Source: Streptomyces sp. CCM_MD2014
GTDB lineage: Bacteria; Actinomycetota; Actinomycetes; Streptomycetales; Streptomycetaceae
Reading direction: 5' to 3'
Length of the DNA: 64,000 nt
Assembly: GCF_000772045.1 (NCBI RefSeq)
Contig: NZ_CP009754.1
Location: 4,402,001-4,466,000 of the forward strand
The translations under genes were made by a program, and so were the position numbers. Each line of letters begins with the position of its first letter. The first letter of the stretch is position 1. The notes below the pieces were generated by a model, which saw nothing but the letters and a program-made list of their open reading frames with translations, ran no database searches and had not been told where the DNA came from. Positions 25,281-35,061 of the stretch are shown here, piece after piece.

Positions 25281-25763
25281 TCAGCCGAGGTCGGGGGCGT
25301 GCATGGCACGCACACCCTCGATGTTGCCGTCCAGGTAGTGCCGCAGCGACAGCGGTACGAGGTGGACCGAGGCGATCCCCACCCGGGTGAACGGCACTCT
25401 GACGATCTCGTACTCACCGGCGGGCTCGTCGACCTCGGGGCCGTGCCGCAGGGACGGGTCCATGGATTCCAGGCGGCAGACGAAGAAGTGCTGCACCTTC
25501 ACTCCGGTCGCGCCACCGTCCTCGCCGATGTGCTCCACGGTGTCCACGAAGCAGGGCACCACATCGCTGATCTTGGCGCCGAGCTCCTCGTACACCTCAC
25601 GGTGCAGGGCGTCCACGACGGTGGTGTCGTCCGGCTCGACCCCGCCGCCGGGAGTGACCCAATAGGGATCGACGCCGGGCTTGGTCCGCTTGATCAGGAT
25701 CAGGTGGTCGCCGTCCAGCAGAACGGCGCGGGCGGTGCGCTTGACCACGGGTCGGACGGTCAT
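25281..25763 (-). CDS. NUDIX hydrolase
   Basis: This 160-residue protein has the Nudix fold and the box GGGVEPDDTTVVDALHREV-YEELG (near residues 38-61), close to the consensus GX5EX7REUXEEXGU with one extra residue in the first gap. It hydrolyses a nucleoside diphosphate linked to another group; the substrate is unknown. The ATG at 25763 has no Shine-Dalgarno. A near-consensus parS lies 21 bp upstream, in the likely promoter region. It is followed closely by the two-domain GNAT gene on the same strand. Confidence 0.85.
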   Translation of the reverse strand: MTVRPVVKRTARAVLLDGDHLILIKRTKPGVDPYWVTPGGGVEPDDTTVVDALHREVYEELGAKISDVVPCFVDTVEHIGEDGGATGVKVQHFFVCRLESMDPSLRHGPEVDEPAGEYEIVRVPFTRVGIASVHLVPLSLRHYLDGNIEGVRAMHAPDLG

Positions 25764-25783
25764 GGGAGAAATGTGGCCCGGCT

Positions 25784-25799
25784 GGTTCCACGTGAAACA
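25784..25799. other. parS site with one mismatch
   Basis: gGTTcCACGTGAAACa has one mismatch in the core. It sits 21 bp before the NUDIX start codon, so bound ParB could affect that promoter. Confidence 0.7.
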
Positions 25800-25833
25800 T
25801 CGCGCCGCACGACCGATTCCCGAGTCCGCCGGT

Positions 25834-26730
25834 TCAGTTCCAGGCGGTGGCCGCACGCAGCAACCCCTCGTGGGCCCGGGCGATGTGCGGCATCGCCAGC
25901 GTGCCGGTGCGTGCCACCAGGAAGTACGTCCGCAACGGCGGCACCGGCGGATCGTGCAGGGCGACGACGTCCCCGCGCTCCAGCGCCTCGGCGCACAGAT
26001 AGCGGGGCAGCACGGCGAGTCCCGCGCCCGCGATCGTGCAGGCGAGAACCGCACGCAGGTCGGGAGCGACGACGGTGGCCGGAGCGGCCGGACGGGCGTC
26101 GAACACGGAGCCCCAGTAGCGGGCGACGAAGGGCAGCGACTCGTGCACCTCGACCACGGGGAGGTGTTCAAGGGCGGACGCGTCGGTGTCGTGGAGCTTT
26201 TCGACACCGGCACGCTTCGCCCAGTCGGGTGCGGCGACCAGAATGTGCACCTCGTCGCAGAGAGGAGTCGCCGTGAGCAGCGCGCCGCGGGGACGGGCCG
26301 TGCCGATGGCCAGATCGTGGTGCCCGGCGGCCAGGCCCTCCAAGATCTGCTCGGCGTTCCCGAAGGAGGCGCGCAGGGCGAACGCCTGCCCGTCGTCTCC
26401 TGTCAGGGCCGGCAGCGCCCGTTCCGCGGTGAACTCGGGTGGTCCGGCCAGATGCAGGGTTCGCAGGGCCGAGTCGTCCCCCGGCCCGGTCTCGGCGATC
26501 TCCACCAGGGCGTCGAGATGCGGGGCGGCCTTGTGGGCGAGTTCGTCGCCGATGGTCGTCGGAGTCACTCCGCGGGCCTGCCGAAGGAACAGTGGACGGC
26601 CGAGCTGACGCTCCAGCGTACGGATCTGCGAGGTGACGGCGGGCTGCGAGAGGCCGAGCAGCGCAGCCGCGCGGGTGAACGAACCGGCACGGTGCACGGT
26701 GACGAAGGTACGGAGCAAGGCCAGATCCAC
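25834..26730 (-). CDS. LysR-family transcriptional regulator
   Basis: This 298-residue regulator has the LysR winged helix at the N-terminus (LLRTFVTVHRAGSFTRAAALLGLSQPAVT, then LERQLGRPLFLR) and a periplasmic-binding-like effector domain (about 90-290). The GTG at 26730 is preceded by GAGGGACGG at good spacing and begins right at the DNA-binding helix. An ATG-like frame 16 codons upstream is rejected. The target is unknown; the nearest metabolic gene is the PLP lyase upstream on the same strand. Confidence 0.9.
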   Translation of the reverse strand: MDLALLRTFVTVHRAGSFTRAAALLGLSQPAVTSQIRTLERQLGRPLFLRQARGVTPTTIGDELAHKAAPHLDALVEIAETGPGDDSALRTLHLAGPPEFTAERALPALTGDDGQAFALRASFGNAEQILEGLAAGHHDLAIGTARPRGALLTATPLCDEVHILVAAPDWAKRAGVEKLHDTDASALEHLPVVEVHESLPFVARYWGSVFDARPAAPATVVAPDLRAVLACTIAGAGLAVLPRYLCAEALERGDVVALHDPPVPPLRTYFLVARTGTLAMPHIARAHEGLLRAATAWN

Positions 26731-26983
26731 GGAAACCCGTCCCTCTTCTGTTCTTCTCCAGCCCCCGCCCGCACCCAACTATAAATATGTCGATAGGTCG
26801 CTGTCGCCCCTGTGATTGGACACTGACACTCAGTCAACTAGCCTGGGTCGCGCGGTTCTTCGCGCGTTGAACCGGAGATGCGCGGAGGAACCGGAGGATG
26901 GTCCGAGCCACGAGGGGGGAGGCTCGGACCGTCCGTCGCACCCGGCAGGGCGGAGCGTGCGGGCACGGAGCAGTGCTGCGGAG

Positions 26984-28162
26984 TCAGGCCGCCGTCTCGT
27001 CCAGTGCGCGCAGCAGATCGGCCACCAGGTCGTCGGGGTCCTCCGCGCCGACGGAGAGCCGGATGAAGCCCTCCGGTACCGCATCGCCGCCCCAGCGTCC
27101 GCGTCGCTCCGCGGTGGAGCGCACCCCGCCGAAGCTCGTCGCACCCTCGACGAGGCGCAGCGCGTCGAGGAAACGATCGGCACGCGCGCGTGAGGGCAGC
27201 GTGAAGGAGACGACGCAGCCGTAGCGCAGCATCTGCTGCGAGGCGACCTTGTGGGACGGGTCGTCGGGCAGGCCGGGGTAGCGCAGACCGGTGATCTCGG
27301 GCCGCGCCCGGAGCGCCTCGGCCACCTTGAGCGCGGTGGCGTCCTGCCGGTCCACCCGCAGCTGGAGGGTGGCGATCGAGCGATGTGCGAGCCAGGCCTC
27401 CATGGGCCCGGGGATCGCACCGACGATCTTGCGCCAGCGTTTCACGGCGGCCATCGCCCCGGCGTCGCGGCCGGCCACGTAGCCCAGGAGGACGTCGCCG
27501 TGGCCGGTGAGCTGCTTGGTGCCGCTCGCCACTGAGAAGTCGGCGCCGAGCTCCAGCGGGCGCTGCCCCAGCGGAGTGGCGAGGGTGTTGTCGACGGCGA
27601 CCAGGGCGCCGCGCGCGTGCGCCGCCTCCACGAGCCGCCGTACGTCGCACACGTCGAGCCCCGGGTTCGACGGCGTCTCGATCCACAGCAGTTTCGCCCC
27701 GTCCAGGACGTCGAGCTGGGCGTCCCGGCCGGTCGGCGCGGTGCGCACCTCGATCCCGTACGCCTCCAGCTGTGCACGGGCCAGCGGCAGCGCCTGGTAG
27801 CCGTCGTCGGGCAGGACGGCCGTGTCACCGGCTCGCAGCTGCGAGAAGAGCACCGAGGAGATCGCGGCCATGCCCGAGGCGAAGACGAGTGTCTCCACGT
27901 CGGCCTGTCCGGGCGCCTCCAGCTCGCCGATGGCACTCTCGAGACGGGTCCAGGTCGGGTTCTCGTCACGGCCGTAGGTGTACGGCCCGGTCGGGTCGCC
28001 CGGCAGGTGGAAGTGGGCGGCGAACACCGGACCGGGCAGGGTCGGCTCGTGCTTGACGGGTTCGGGCAGCCCGGCCCGCACCGCGCGTGTGCCGTCACCG
28101 GGGCCGGAAGCGGCGCTCCCCGCGCCCCTGCCCGCCCCGTCGTTCGTAACGGAGTCGCTCAT
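26984..28162 (-). CDS. Cystathionine gamma-lyase/synthase-like PLP enzyme
   Basis: This 392-residue fold-type I enzyme belongs to the Cys/Met metabolism PLP family. The internal aldimine lysine is in SGTKQLTGHGDVLLG (near residue 218), the cofactor-binding FASGMAA lies near 95, and the PSNPGLDV loop near 165. Reaction type cannot be fixed: gamma-lyase, gamma-synthase and beta-lyase share these motifs. Its ATG overlaps the ptpA stop codon by 4 bp (28159-28162), so the genes are translationally coupled. Confidence 0.88.
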   Translation of the reverse strand: MSDSVTNDGAGRGAGSAASGPGDGTRAVRAGLPEPVKHEPTLPGPVFAAHFHLPGDPTGPYTYGRDENPTWTRLESAIGELEAPGQADVETLVFASGMAAISSVLFSQLRAGDTAVLPDDGYQALPLARAQLEAYGIEVRTAPTGRDAQLDVLDGAKLLWIETPSNPGLDVCDVRRLVEAAHARGALVAVDNTLATPLGQRPLELGADFSVASGTKQLTGHGDVLLGYVAGRDAGAMAAVKRWRKIVGAIPGPMEAWLAHRSIATLQLRVDRQDATALKVAEALRARPEITGLRYPGLPDDPSHKVASQQMLRYGCVVSFTLPSRARADRFLDALRLVEGATSFGGVRSTAERRGRWGGDAVPEGFIRLSVGAEDPDDLVADLLRALDETAA

Positions 28163-28653
28163 GCCGCCCGTCCTTCCACTTGCTCGCGTACGGCGGCGAG
28201 CAACCCGGTGCTCGCCGCCTCCACCATCTCAAGGCATTCCTCGAAACCGTCCTGGCCCCCGTAGTAGGGGTCCGGGACGTCCAGGTCATCGCCGTCGGCG
28301 GCCGGGTCGTACGAGCGCAGCAGGCGCACCTTGGCCGCGTCCCGCTCGGTGGGGGCGAGGCGCCGCAGGGCCCGCAGATGCCCCGCGTCGAGGGCGACGA
28401 CCAGGTCGAGACGGGAGAACCAGGACTGCTGGAACTGGCGGGCCGTGTGATCGAGGTCGTAGCCGTTCTCCGCCAGGACGGCCACGGTGCGCGGGTCGGC
28501 GCCCTCGCCCTCGTGCCAGCCGCCGGTGCCGGCGCTGTCGGCCTCGACCAGGTCGTCGAGGCCGGCGTCCGCCACGCGCGCGTGGAAGACGGCCTCGGCC
28601 ATCGGAGAGCGGCAGATGTTGCCCGTGCACACGAAACAGACGCGGTAGGTCAC
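28159..28653 (-). CDS. ptpA: Low-molecular-weight protein tyrosine phosphatase
   Basis: This 164-residue enzyme has the phosphate-binding loop CTGNICRS at the N-terminus with nucleophile C9 and R15, and the general-acid loop DPYYGG near residue 125. The same length and place are known for S. coelicolor PtpA, whose overproduction affects antibiotic pigment synthesis. The GTG at 28653 begins 5 nt after the stop codon of the holin-like gene, and the ptpA stop overlaps the start of the PLP lyase. The three genes form a tight operon. Confidence 0.93.
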   Translation of the reverse strand: MTYRVCFVCTGNICRSPMAEAVFHARVADAGLDDLVEADSAGTGGWHEGEGADPRTVAVLAENGYDLDHTARQFQQSWFSRLDLVVALDAGHLRALRRLAPTERDAAKVRLLRSYDPAADGDDLDVPDPYYGGQDGFEECLEMVEAASTGLLAAVREQVEGRAA

Positions 28654-28658
28654 CCGGA

Positions 28659-29036
28659 TCAGTCCCCGTCGGGCAGGAACGCGTTGAGGGCCCAGGAGAC
28701 GATCGAGATGATCAGACCGCCCAGGACGGCGGTCCAGAACCCGTCGACGTGGAAGCTCAGGTCGAGTTTGTCGGCCACCCACGACGTGAGCAACAGCATC
28801 AACGCATTGACCACCAGCGTGAACAGGCCGAGGGTCAGGATGAACAGGGGGAAGGTCAGCACCTGCACGATCGGCTTCACGACCATGTTGACCAGGCCGA
28901 ACACCAGGGCGACCACGATCAGGGTGGCAGCTTTCTCCCCAGTGCTGCCGCCGGTCAGGGTGATCTTGTCGAGCAGCCACACGGCGACCGCCAGGGCGCC
29001 CGCGTTGGCGATCGTCTTGACTAGGAAATTCTTCAT
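28659..29036 (-). CDS. Phage-holin-like membrane protein, four helices
   Basis: This 125-residue protein has four hydrophobic segments (about 10-25, 35-55, 62-88, 98-118) and matches the mycobacterial-type 4-TMS holin superfamily, also found widely as chromosomal DUF360-type proteins. No phage genes are nearby, so a lytic role is not implied. The ATG at 29036 starts the conserved MKNFLVKTIANAG. It heads the operon with ptpA and is divergent from the cupin gene, 60 bp away. Confidence 0.85.
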   Translation of the reverse strand: MKNFLVKTIANAGALAVAVWLLDKITLTGGSTGEKAATLIVVALVFGLVNMVVKPIVQVLTFPLFILTLGLFTLVVNALMLLLTSWVADKLDLSFHVDGFWTAVLGGLIISIVSWALNAFLPDGD

Positions 29037-29096
29037 GTGTCTGATCGTGGCAGACGCGATCGGAAACGAACGGTGAGGCAGGGGACGGACGAGGCG

Positions 29097-29414
29097 ATGA
29101 AGGCATTCCGGCTGGACGAACTGGAGGCGGAGCGCGCCGCCAACGACGGTGCCTACCTGCAGTTCCTGCGCGAGCGGAACATGTCGGTCGGCCTGTACGC
29201 CCTCGACGCGGGCACGACCGACCCGCAGAAACCGCACGCACAGGACGAGGTGTACTTCGTGGTGAGCGGGCGGGCCGCGATCACCGTGGGCATGGAGACC
29301 ACCCAGGTCGCGCGCGGCAGCGTGGTCTACGTGCCGGCCGGGGTCGCCCACAAGTTCCACCACATCAGCGAGGACCTGCGGGTCCTGGTGGTGTTCTCTC
29401 CGCCGGAGAGCTGA
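29097..29414 (+). CDS. Small cupin-domain protein
   Basis: This 105-residue single-cupin protein has the family metal motifs: KPHAQDEVYFVVSG (motif 1, with His, Asp, Glu) and YVPAGVAHKFHH (motif 2). A bound metal is likely, but enzyme activity is unknown. GAGG lies close before the ATG at 29097; an ATG at 29037 would overlap the divergent holin-like promoter region and is rejected. Confidence 0.85.
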   Translation: MKAFRLDELEAERAANDGAYLQFLRERNMSVGLYALDAGTTDPQKPHAQDEVYFVVSGRAAITVGMETTQVARGSVVYVPAGVAHKFHHISEDLRVLVVFSPPES

Positions 29415-29565
29415 GACCGGTCCCCGGGATTCCCTAGGGGATCGGTCAGGGGGAGACAAGGGGTGCGGAGCCCCTGCCGTGGTCCTCGCGGCTCTAGCAT
29501 CGAGTGCAGAACGTCAGAGGATTCCCCGGACTGGCCGGGGTTCCCGAAAGGTGAGGGCAAGGGCG

Positions 29566-29778
29566 ATGCGAGGGATCTTCACGGGACTGCCGTGGTGGGT
29601 GAAGTGGATCGCGGTGCCGGTCATCGCCCTGGTCGTGTTCGGCGGACTGATCGCCAGCGTGGTCGGGTTCGTGATCGGGCTGCTGTTCAAGCTGCTGGTC
29701 TTCGTCGCGCTCGTCGGCGGACTGATCTACGTCGTACGCAAGTTCATGTCGAGCTCGTCGTCGCGCAGCGACTGGTGA
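29566..29778 (+). CDS. DUF5326-type small membrane protein
   Basis: This 70-residue protein has an amphipathic start (MRGIFTGLPWWVKW), two hydrophobic segments (about 13-38 and 40-57) and a Ser-rich basic tail. It resembles the streptomycete family I know as DUF5326. The ATG at 29566 follows AAAGGTGAGGGCAAGGG. Function unknown. Confidence 0.7.
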   Translation: MRGIFTGLPWWVKWIAVPVIALVVFGGLIASVVGFVIGLLFKLLVFVALVGGLIYVVRKFMSSSSSRSDW

Positions 29779-29973
29779 GAGAGGTGGGACACCGGTGGCG
29801 GTAACAGGAACCACCGGTTCCCTCGGGCGGGGGAAGTTTCCCGGACGGGCCCTCGGTGAGCGGTGACCGACGGTTAGAGTCCGGAACTCCACGCGGGGGC
29901 GACCCCGTGCACGGCGTACACCCCCACCCGTGTTCTCCGCACGGGCTGCCTCCTCGCGTTCCGGGAGTGACCC

Positions 29974-30825
29974 TTGGCCACGGCTGACACCGCATTCGCT
30001 CACCCGCACGCCCTTCCCGTGCAGCCCTGCTCGACGCCTCGGACCTCTCCCACGTCCTCTTCCGCCGACCCGCCGCCCTCAGCGACCCTGATCGGCTCCG
30101 TGCAGCGGGCGATGCGCCTGCTCGAGTGCGTCGCCGAGCACGAGTACGGCGCCCCGGCCAAACAACTGGCCCGCGAGACGGGCCTGGCACTGCCCACGGC
30201 GTACCACCTGCTGCGCACGCTGGTGCACGAGGGCTATCTGCGCCGGGAGAAGGGACTGTTCTTCCTCGGCGAGGCCGCCGAGCGGCTGAGCAGCAGCGGG
30301 GCCGAGCAGAAACGTCGCAGCACGGTGGTCGACACCATGGCCCGCTGGCGCGACGCGATCGGCGTGCCGGTGTACTACGCCATGTACCGGGACGGCGAGA
30401 TCGAGGTCATGTGCGTCTCCGACACCCCGGGCAACCCGGCGGTCGAGGAGTGGGCGGACTTCCGGGAGACGGGGCACGCGCACGCCATCGGGCAGTGCCT
30501 GCTGTCCCAGTTGGACGAGGACGCCCGCCGTGACCACCTGGACCGCTACCCGGTGCGGCCGATCACGCCCTACACGCTGCGTGACGGCCACAGCCTGTTG
30601 AAACGGCTGGAGCGCACGCGCCGGATGACGCCGGTGATCGAGCGCCAGGAATACGCGCTCGGCACGGTCTGCGCGGCCATTCCGATCACCGTCGGCACCA
30701 CGGCAGCGACGATGGCCATCTCGCTCCCCCTCCACCAGGCGGACCGATTGCTGCCCGCGGCTCAGCGTTTGCAGACCGAGGTGGGGCGGCGTCTGGGTTC
30801 ACTGGCGCTCTCTATCAGTATCTGA
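29974..30825 (+). CDS. ssgR: SsgR, IclR-type activator of ssgA
   Basis: This 283-residue regulator has an IclR winged helix (about 40-105: SVQRAMRLLECVAEHEYGAPAKQLA, then ALPTAYHLLRTLVHEGYL) and an IclR effector domain. Its position directly upstream of ssgA identifies it as SsgR, which in S. coelicolor activates ssgA transcription and is needed for sporulation. The start is a TTG at 29974 with GGGAG 8 nt upstream, a rare codon choice. The N-terminal 38 residues are Pro/Ser-rich. The 100-nt gap to ssgA leaves room for its own promoter. Confidence 0.93.
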   Translation: MATADTAFAHPHALPVQPCSTPRTSPTSSSADPPPSATLIGSVQRAMRLLECVAEHEYGAPAKQLARETGLALPTAYHLLRTLVHEGYLRREKGLFFLGEAAERLSSSGAEQKRRSTVVDTMARWRDAIGVPVYYAMYRDGEIEVMCVSDTPGNPAVEEWADFRETGHAHAIGQCLLSQLDEDARRDHLDRYPVRPITPYTLRDGHSLLKRLERTRRMTPVIERQEYALGTVCAAIPITVGTTAATMAISLPLHQADRLLPAAQRLQTEVGRRLGSLALSISI

Positions 30826-30925
30826 AAACTCACTCCTTGTGATCTGGTGTGTACGTTGAGCAAGATGCCACCAGTGTTAGAGGTTTGATTCCCGGACAGT
30901 CGACGGCGAATGACGGGGTAGGCGA

Positions 30926-31363
30926 ATGGGCGAGTCCGTACAGGCAGAGGTCATGATGAGCTTTCTCGTGTCCGAGGAGCTGTCGTTCCGCATCCCGGTG
31001 GAGCTGCGGTACGAGACACGTGATCCCTACGCCGTGCGACTGACCTTCCATCTGCCCGGAGACGCGCCGGTGACCTGGGCCTTCGGCCGGGAGTTGCTCG
31101 TCGACGGAGTGGGCCGGCCGTGCGGCGACGGCGACGTGCGCATCGCACCGGTCGATCCGGAGCCCTTGGCCGAGGTGCTGATCCGCCTTCAGGTCGGCAG
31201 TGACCAGGCACTGTTCCGCTCCTCGGCCGCGCCCCTCGTGGCCTTCCTCGACCGCACCGACAAGCTCGTGCCTCTCGGCCAGGAGGGCGCGCTCGCCGAC
31301 TTCGACAGCCACCTCGACGAAGCCCTGGACCGCATCCTGGCGGAGGAACAGAGCGCGGGCTGA
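30926..31363 (+). CDS. ssgA: SsgA, sporulation-specific cell division activator
   Basis: This 145-residue SsgA-like protein is found only in morphologically complex actinomycetes and marks future septum and branch sites in hyphae. The family blocks VSEELSFRIPVELRYE, VRLTFHLPGDAPVTWAFGRELL, LIRLQVGSDQALFRS and FLDRTDKLVPLGQE are all present. The ATG at 30926 gives the same N-terminus (SVQAEVMMSF) as S. griseus SsgA; the internal ATG pair at residues 10-11 is an alternative. Ends close to the convergent YibE/F gene. Confidence 0.96.
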   Translation: MGESVQAEVMMSFLVSEELSFRIPVELRYETRDPYAVRLTFHLPGDAPVTWAFGRELLVDGVGRPCGDGDVRIAPVDPEPLAEVLIRLQVGSDQALFRSSAAPLVAFLDRTDKLVPLGQEGALADFDSHLDEALDRILAEEQSAG

Positions 31364-31411
31364 ACCGTTACGGCAGACGCGCGGCGGTGGCGTAACGCTT
31401 CGCCGGGCGCG

Positions 31412-32902
31412 TCAGCGCTTACGGCGACGGCCCCGCCCGCCGCGTGCGGGCGTCCTCGTACCGGCTGCCGCTCCCTCGGCCGGGGCCGGCCGGTCCGCCG
31501 ACACCACCAGGGCCGCGAGGGCCGTGGTGACCGGCACGGAGGCGACCAGCCCGATCGAGCCGACCAGCGTACGCACGATCTCCTCCGCGACCAGCTCGCT
31601 GTTGGCGACCGTCCCCACCCCGCTCTGCGCGATCGAGAACAGCAGCAGCAGGGGGAGTGCGGCGCCCGCGTAGGCGAGGACCAGCGTGTTCACGACCGAG
31701 GCGATGTGGTCGCGGCCGATGCGGATGCCCGCGCGGTACAGGCCGCGCCAGCCCATCGTCGGGTTGGCCTCGTGCAGTTCCCAGACCGCGGAGGTCTGGG
31801 TGACCGTCACATCGTCGAGGACACCCAGCGAACCGATGATGACCCCGGCCAGCAGCAGGCCGCTCATGTCGATGGACGGGTACAGACCGTGGATGAGGCC
31901 GGTGTTGTCGTCCGTGTTGCCGGTGAGCGCGGCCCAGCCGATGAACAGCGACCCGAGCACACCGATCAGCAACAACGAGATCAAGGTGCCGAGCACCGCC
32001 ACCGAAGTGCGGGCCGACAGCCCGTGGCACAGATACAACGCGATCAGCATGATGGCGCTGGACCCGATCACCGCGACGACCAGGGGGTTGGAGCCCTGCA
32101 GGATCGCGGGAAGGATGAAGAAGTTCAGCAGCAGGAAGCTGATGGCCAGCGAGACCAGCGCCATGAGACCGCGCAGCCGCCCGACGACCACGACGGCGAG
32201 GGCGAAGATGCCGGCGAGCAGGGCCAGGGGGAGCCGGCGGTTGATGTCGGTCACCGAGTACTGCAAATCCTCGGGCGCCGAGGGCTCGTAGGCGACCACC
32301 ACCTTCTGCCCCTCGTGCAACTGCCGTGACTGGTCCGGCTGCACGATCTCGTTGAACGTACGGCCCTTGTCGTCGCCGGTGTCGACGCGGATGGTCGCCC
32401 GCTTGCACTCGCCCTTCGCCTGCTGCACCGCGGAGGATCCCTCGGCCGTGGACGTGTCACCGGTCGGGGTGGCGCCCGAGGCGTTGACCGACTGGCAACT
32501 GAGCGCGACCACCTTGGTGACGGTGGCCTCCTGTGTCTGCCGGTCGAAGCCGACACCCGTGCGCTCATGAGAAGGCGCACCGCCCGGCCACAGCACCGCG
32601 AGGCCGACCACCACGGCCGCGGCGAAGGGGATCAGGACGGCGGCGATGACCTTGCGCAGATGCCGGGAGACGGGCGCCGCGGGGCCATGGCTGTGTGTGT
32701 GCGAGTGCCCGTGCCCGCCACCCGCACCCTGTCCGCCGCCCTCCGCTCCGTGCCCGTGCCCGTGCCCGGCCTCGGGTCTGCCCTCGGGCGCACCATGAGC
32801 GGCGGCAGGGGCATGTCCGGTCGCACGGCCGTCGCCCTCTTCGGCGTTCGGTCCGCGGCGGGGCCGACGCGGTGGAAAGGGGGGATGCTGCGGTGTGGTC
32901 AC
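31412..32902 (-). CDS. YibE/F-like membrane protein with His-rich tail
   Basis: This 496-residue protein has a cytoplasmic N-terminus rich in His-Gly repeats (about 45-75: HGHGHG and HGHSHTHSHG), one helix near 85-105, an extracytoplasmic beta domain of about 120 residues and then about seven helices with the YibE/F features GVIIGSLGVLDDVTVTQT and ANPTMGWRGLYRAGIRIGRD. The His-rich run suggests metal binding, which is an inference. The GTG at 32902 has no clear ribosome binding site. Divergent from the thiC riboswitch. Confidence 0.85.
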   Translation of the reverse strand: MTTPQHPPFPPRRPRRGPNAEEGDGRATGHAPAAAHGAPEGRPEAGHGHGHGAEGGGQGAGGGHGHSHTHSHGPAAPVSRHLRKVIAAVLIPFAAAVVVGLAVLWPGGAPSHERTGVGFDRQTQEATVTKVVALSCQSVNASGATPTGDTSTAEGSSAVQQAKGECKRATIRVDTGDDKGRTFNEIVQPDQSRQLHEGQKVVVAYEPSAPEDLQYSVTDINRRLPLALLAGIFALAVVVVGRLRGLMALVSLAISFLLLNFFILPAILQGSNPLVVAVIGSSAIMLIALYLCHGLSARTSVAVLGTLISLLLIGVLGSLFIGWAALTGNTDDNTGLIHGLYPSIDMSGLLLAGVIIGSLGVLDDVTVTQTSAVWELHEANPTMGWRGLYRAGIRIGRDHIASVVNTLVLAYAGAALPLLLLFSIAQSGVGTVANSELVAEEIVRTLVGSIGLVASVPVTTALAALVVSADRPAPAEGAAAGTRTPARGGRGRRRKR

Positions 32903-32979
32903 CGCCCGATCATCGCAAGAACGAGGGGGGCCCTCTGGTCACCGCGCCCGAAGGGGCGCTAGCGTGGAGGCACCTTTGT

Positions 32980-33147
32980 ACACGCGGGAGCTCGGAGCAC
33001 CGGGCTGAGAGGGCGCTGACCTCCGTCCCAGCGATGTTTCACGGGAAACGTCACCGAAGTCGAGTGATGTATCCCACGAAGCACCGTCGGACGGAAGCCG
33101 CTGCGTCGACCGCCGAACCTGTTACCGGGTAATGCCGGCGTAGGGAG
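32980..33147 (+). ncRNA. TPP riboswitch (thi box) of thiC
   Basis: The conserved CTGAGA (33005-33010) and the 3' block GAACCTGTTACCGGG-TAATGCCGGCGTAGGGAG (33115-33147) are diagnostic of thiamine pyrophosphate riboswitches. About 100 nt of variable sequence lie between them, so the P3 arm is long, as often in actinobacteria. GGGAG at the 3' end doubles as the thiC ribosome binding site, so ligand binding should block translation start. Confidence 0.93.
33035..33050. other. Degenerate parS-like hairpin in the riboswitch P3 arm
   Basis: TGTTTCACGgGAAACg differs from parS at one core and one flank position. In RNA, GATGTTTC (33033-33040) can pair with GAAACGTC (33045-33052), so the sequence is explained by P3 arm pairing. 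ParB binding is unproven. Confidence 0.4.
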
Positions 33148-33155
33148 TAGGTCTC

Positions 33156-34982
<1,827 letters not shown>

Positions 34983-34992
34983 GTGCCCGGGC

Positions 34993-35032
34993 GCGGGGAG
35001 GGGCCAGACCGCAGGGTCGGCCCTCTCCCCGC
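34993..35032 (+). terminator. Terminator of thiC
   Basis: GCGGGGAGGGGCC (34993-35005) pairs with GGCCCTCTCCCCGC (35019-35032) with one bulge and a 13-nt loop, starting 11 nt after the thiC stop. Confidence 0.7.
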
Positions 35033-35061
35033 CGAGGGGCACCGCTCGGCAGACTGGACGC

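Noticed and set aside
27439..27452. GTTTCACGGCGGCC as a parS half-site
   Set aside because: Only the first half matches and it lies inside the PLP lyase gene; chance match.
28659..29036. Holin-like protein as evidence of a prophage
   Set aside because: No other phage genes, integrase, att repeats or composition change are present; such proteins are common chromosomal genes in actinobacteria.
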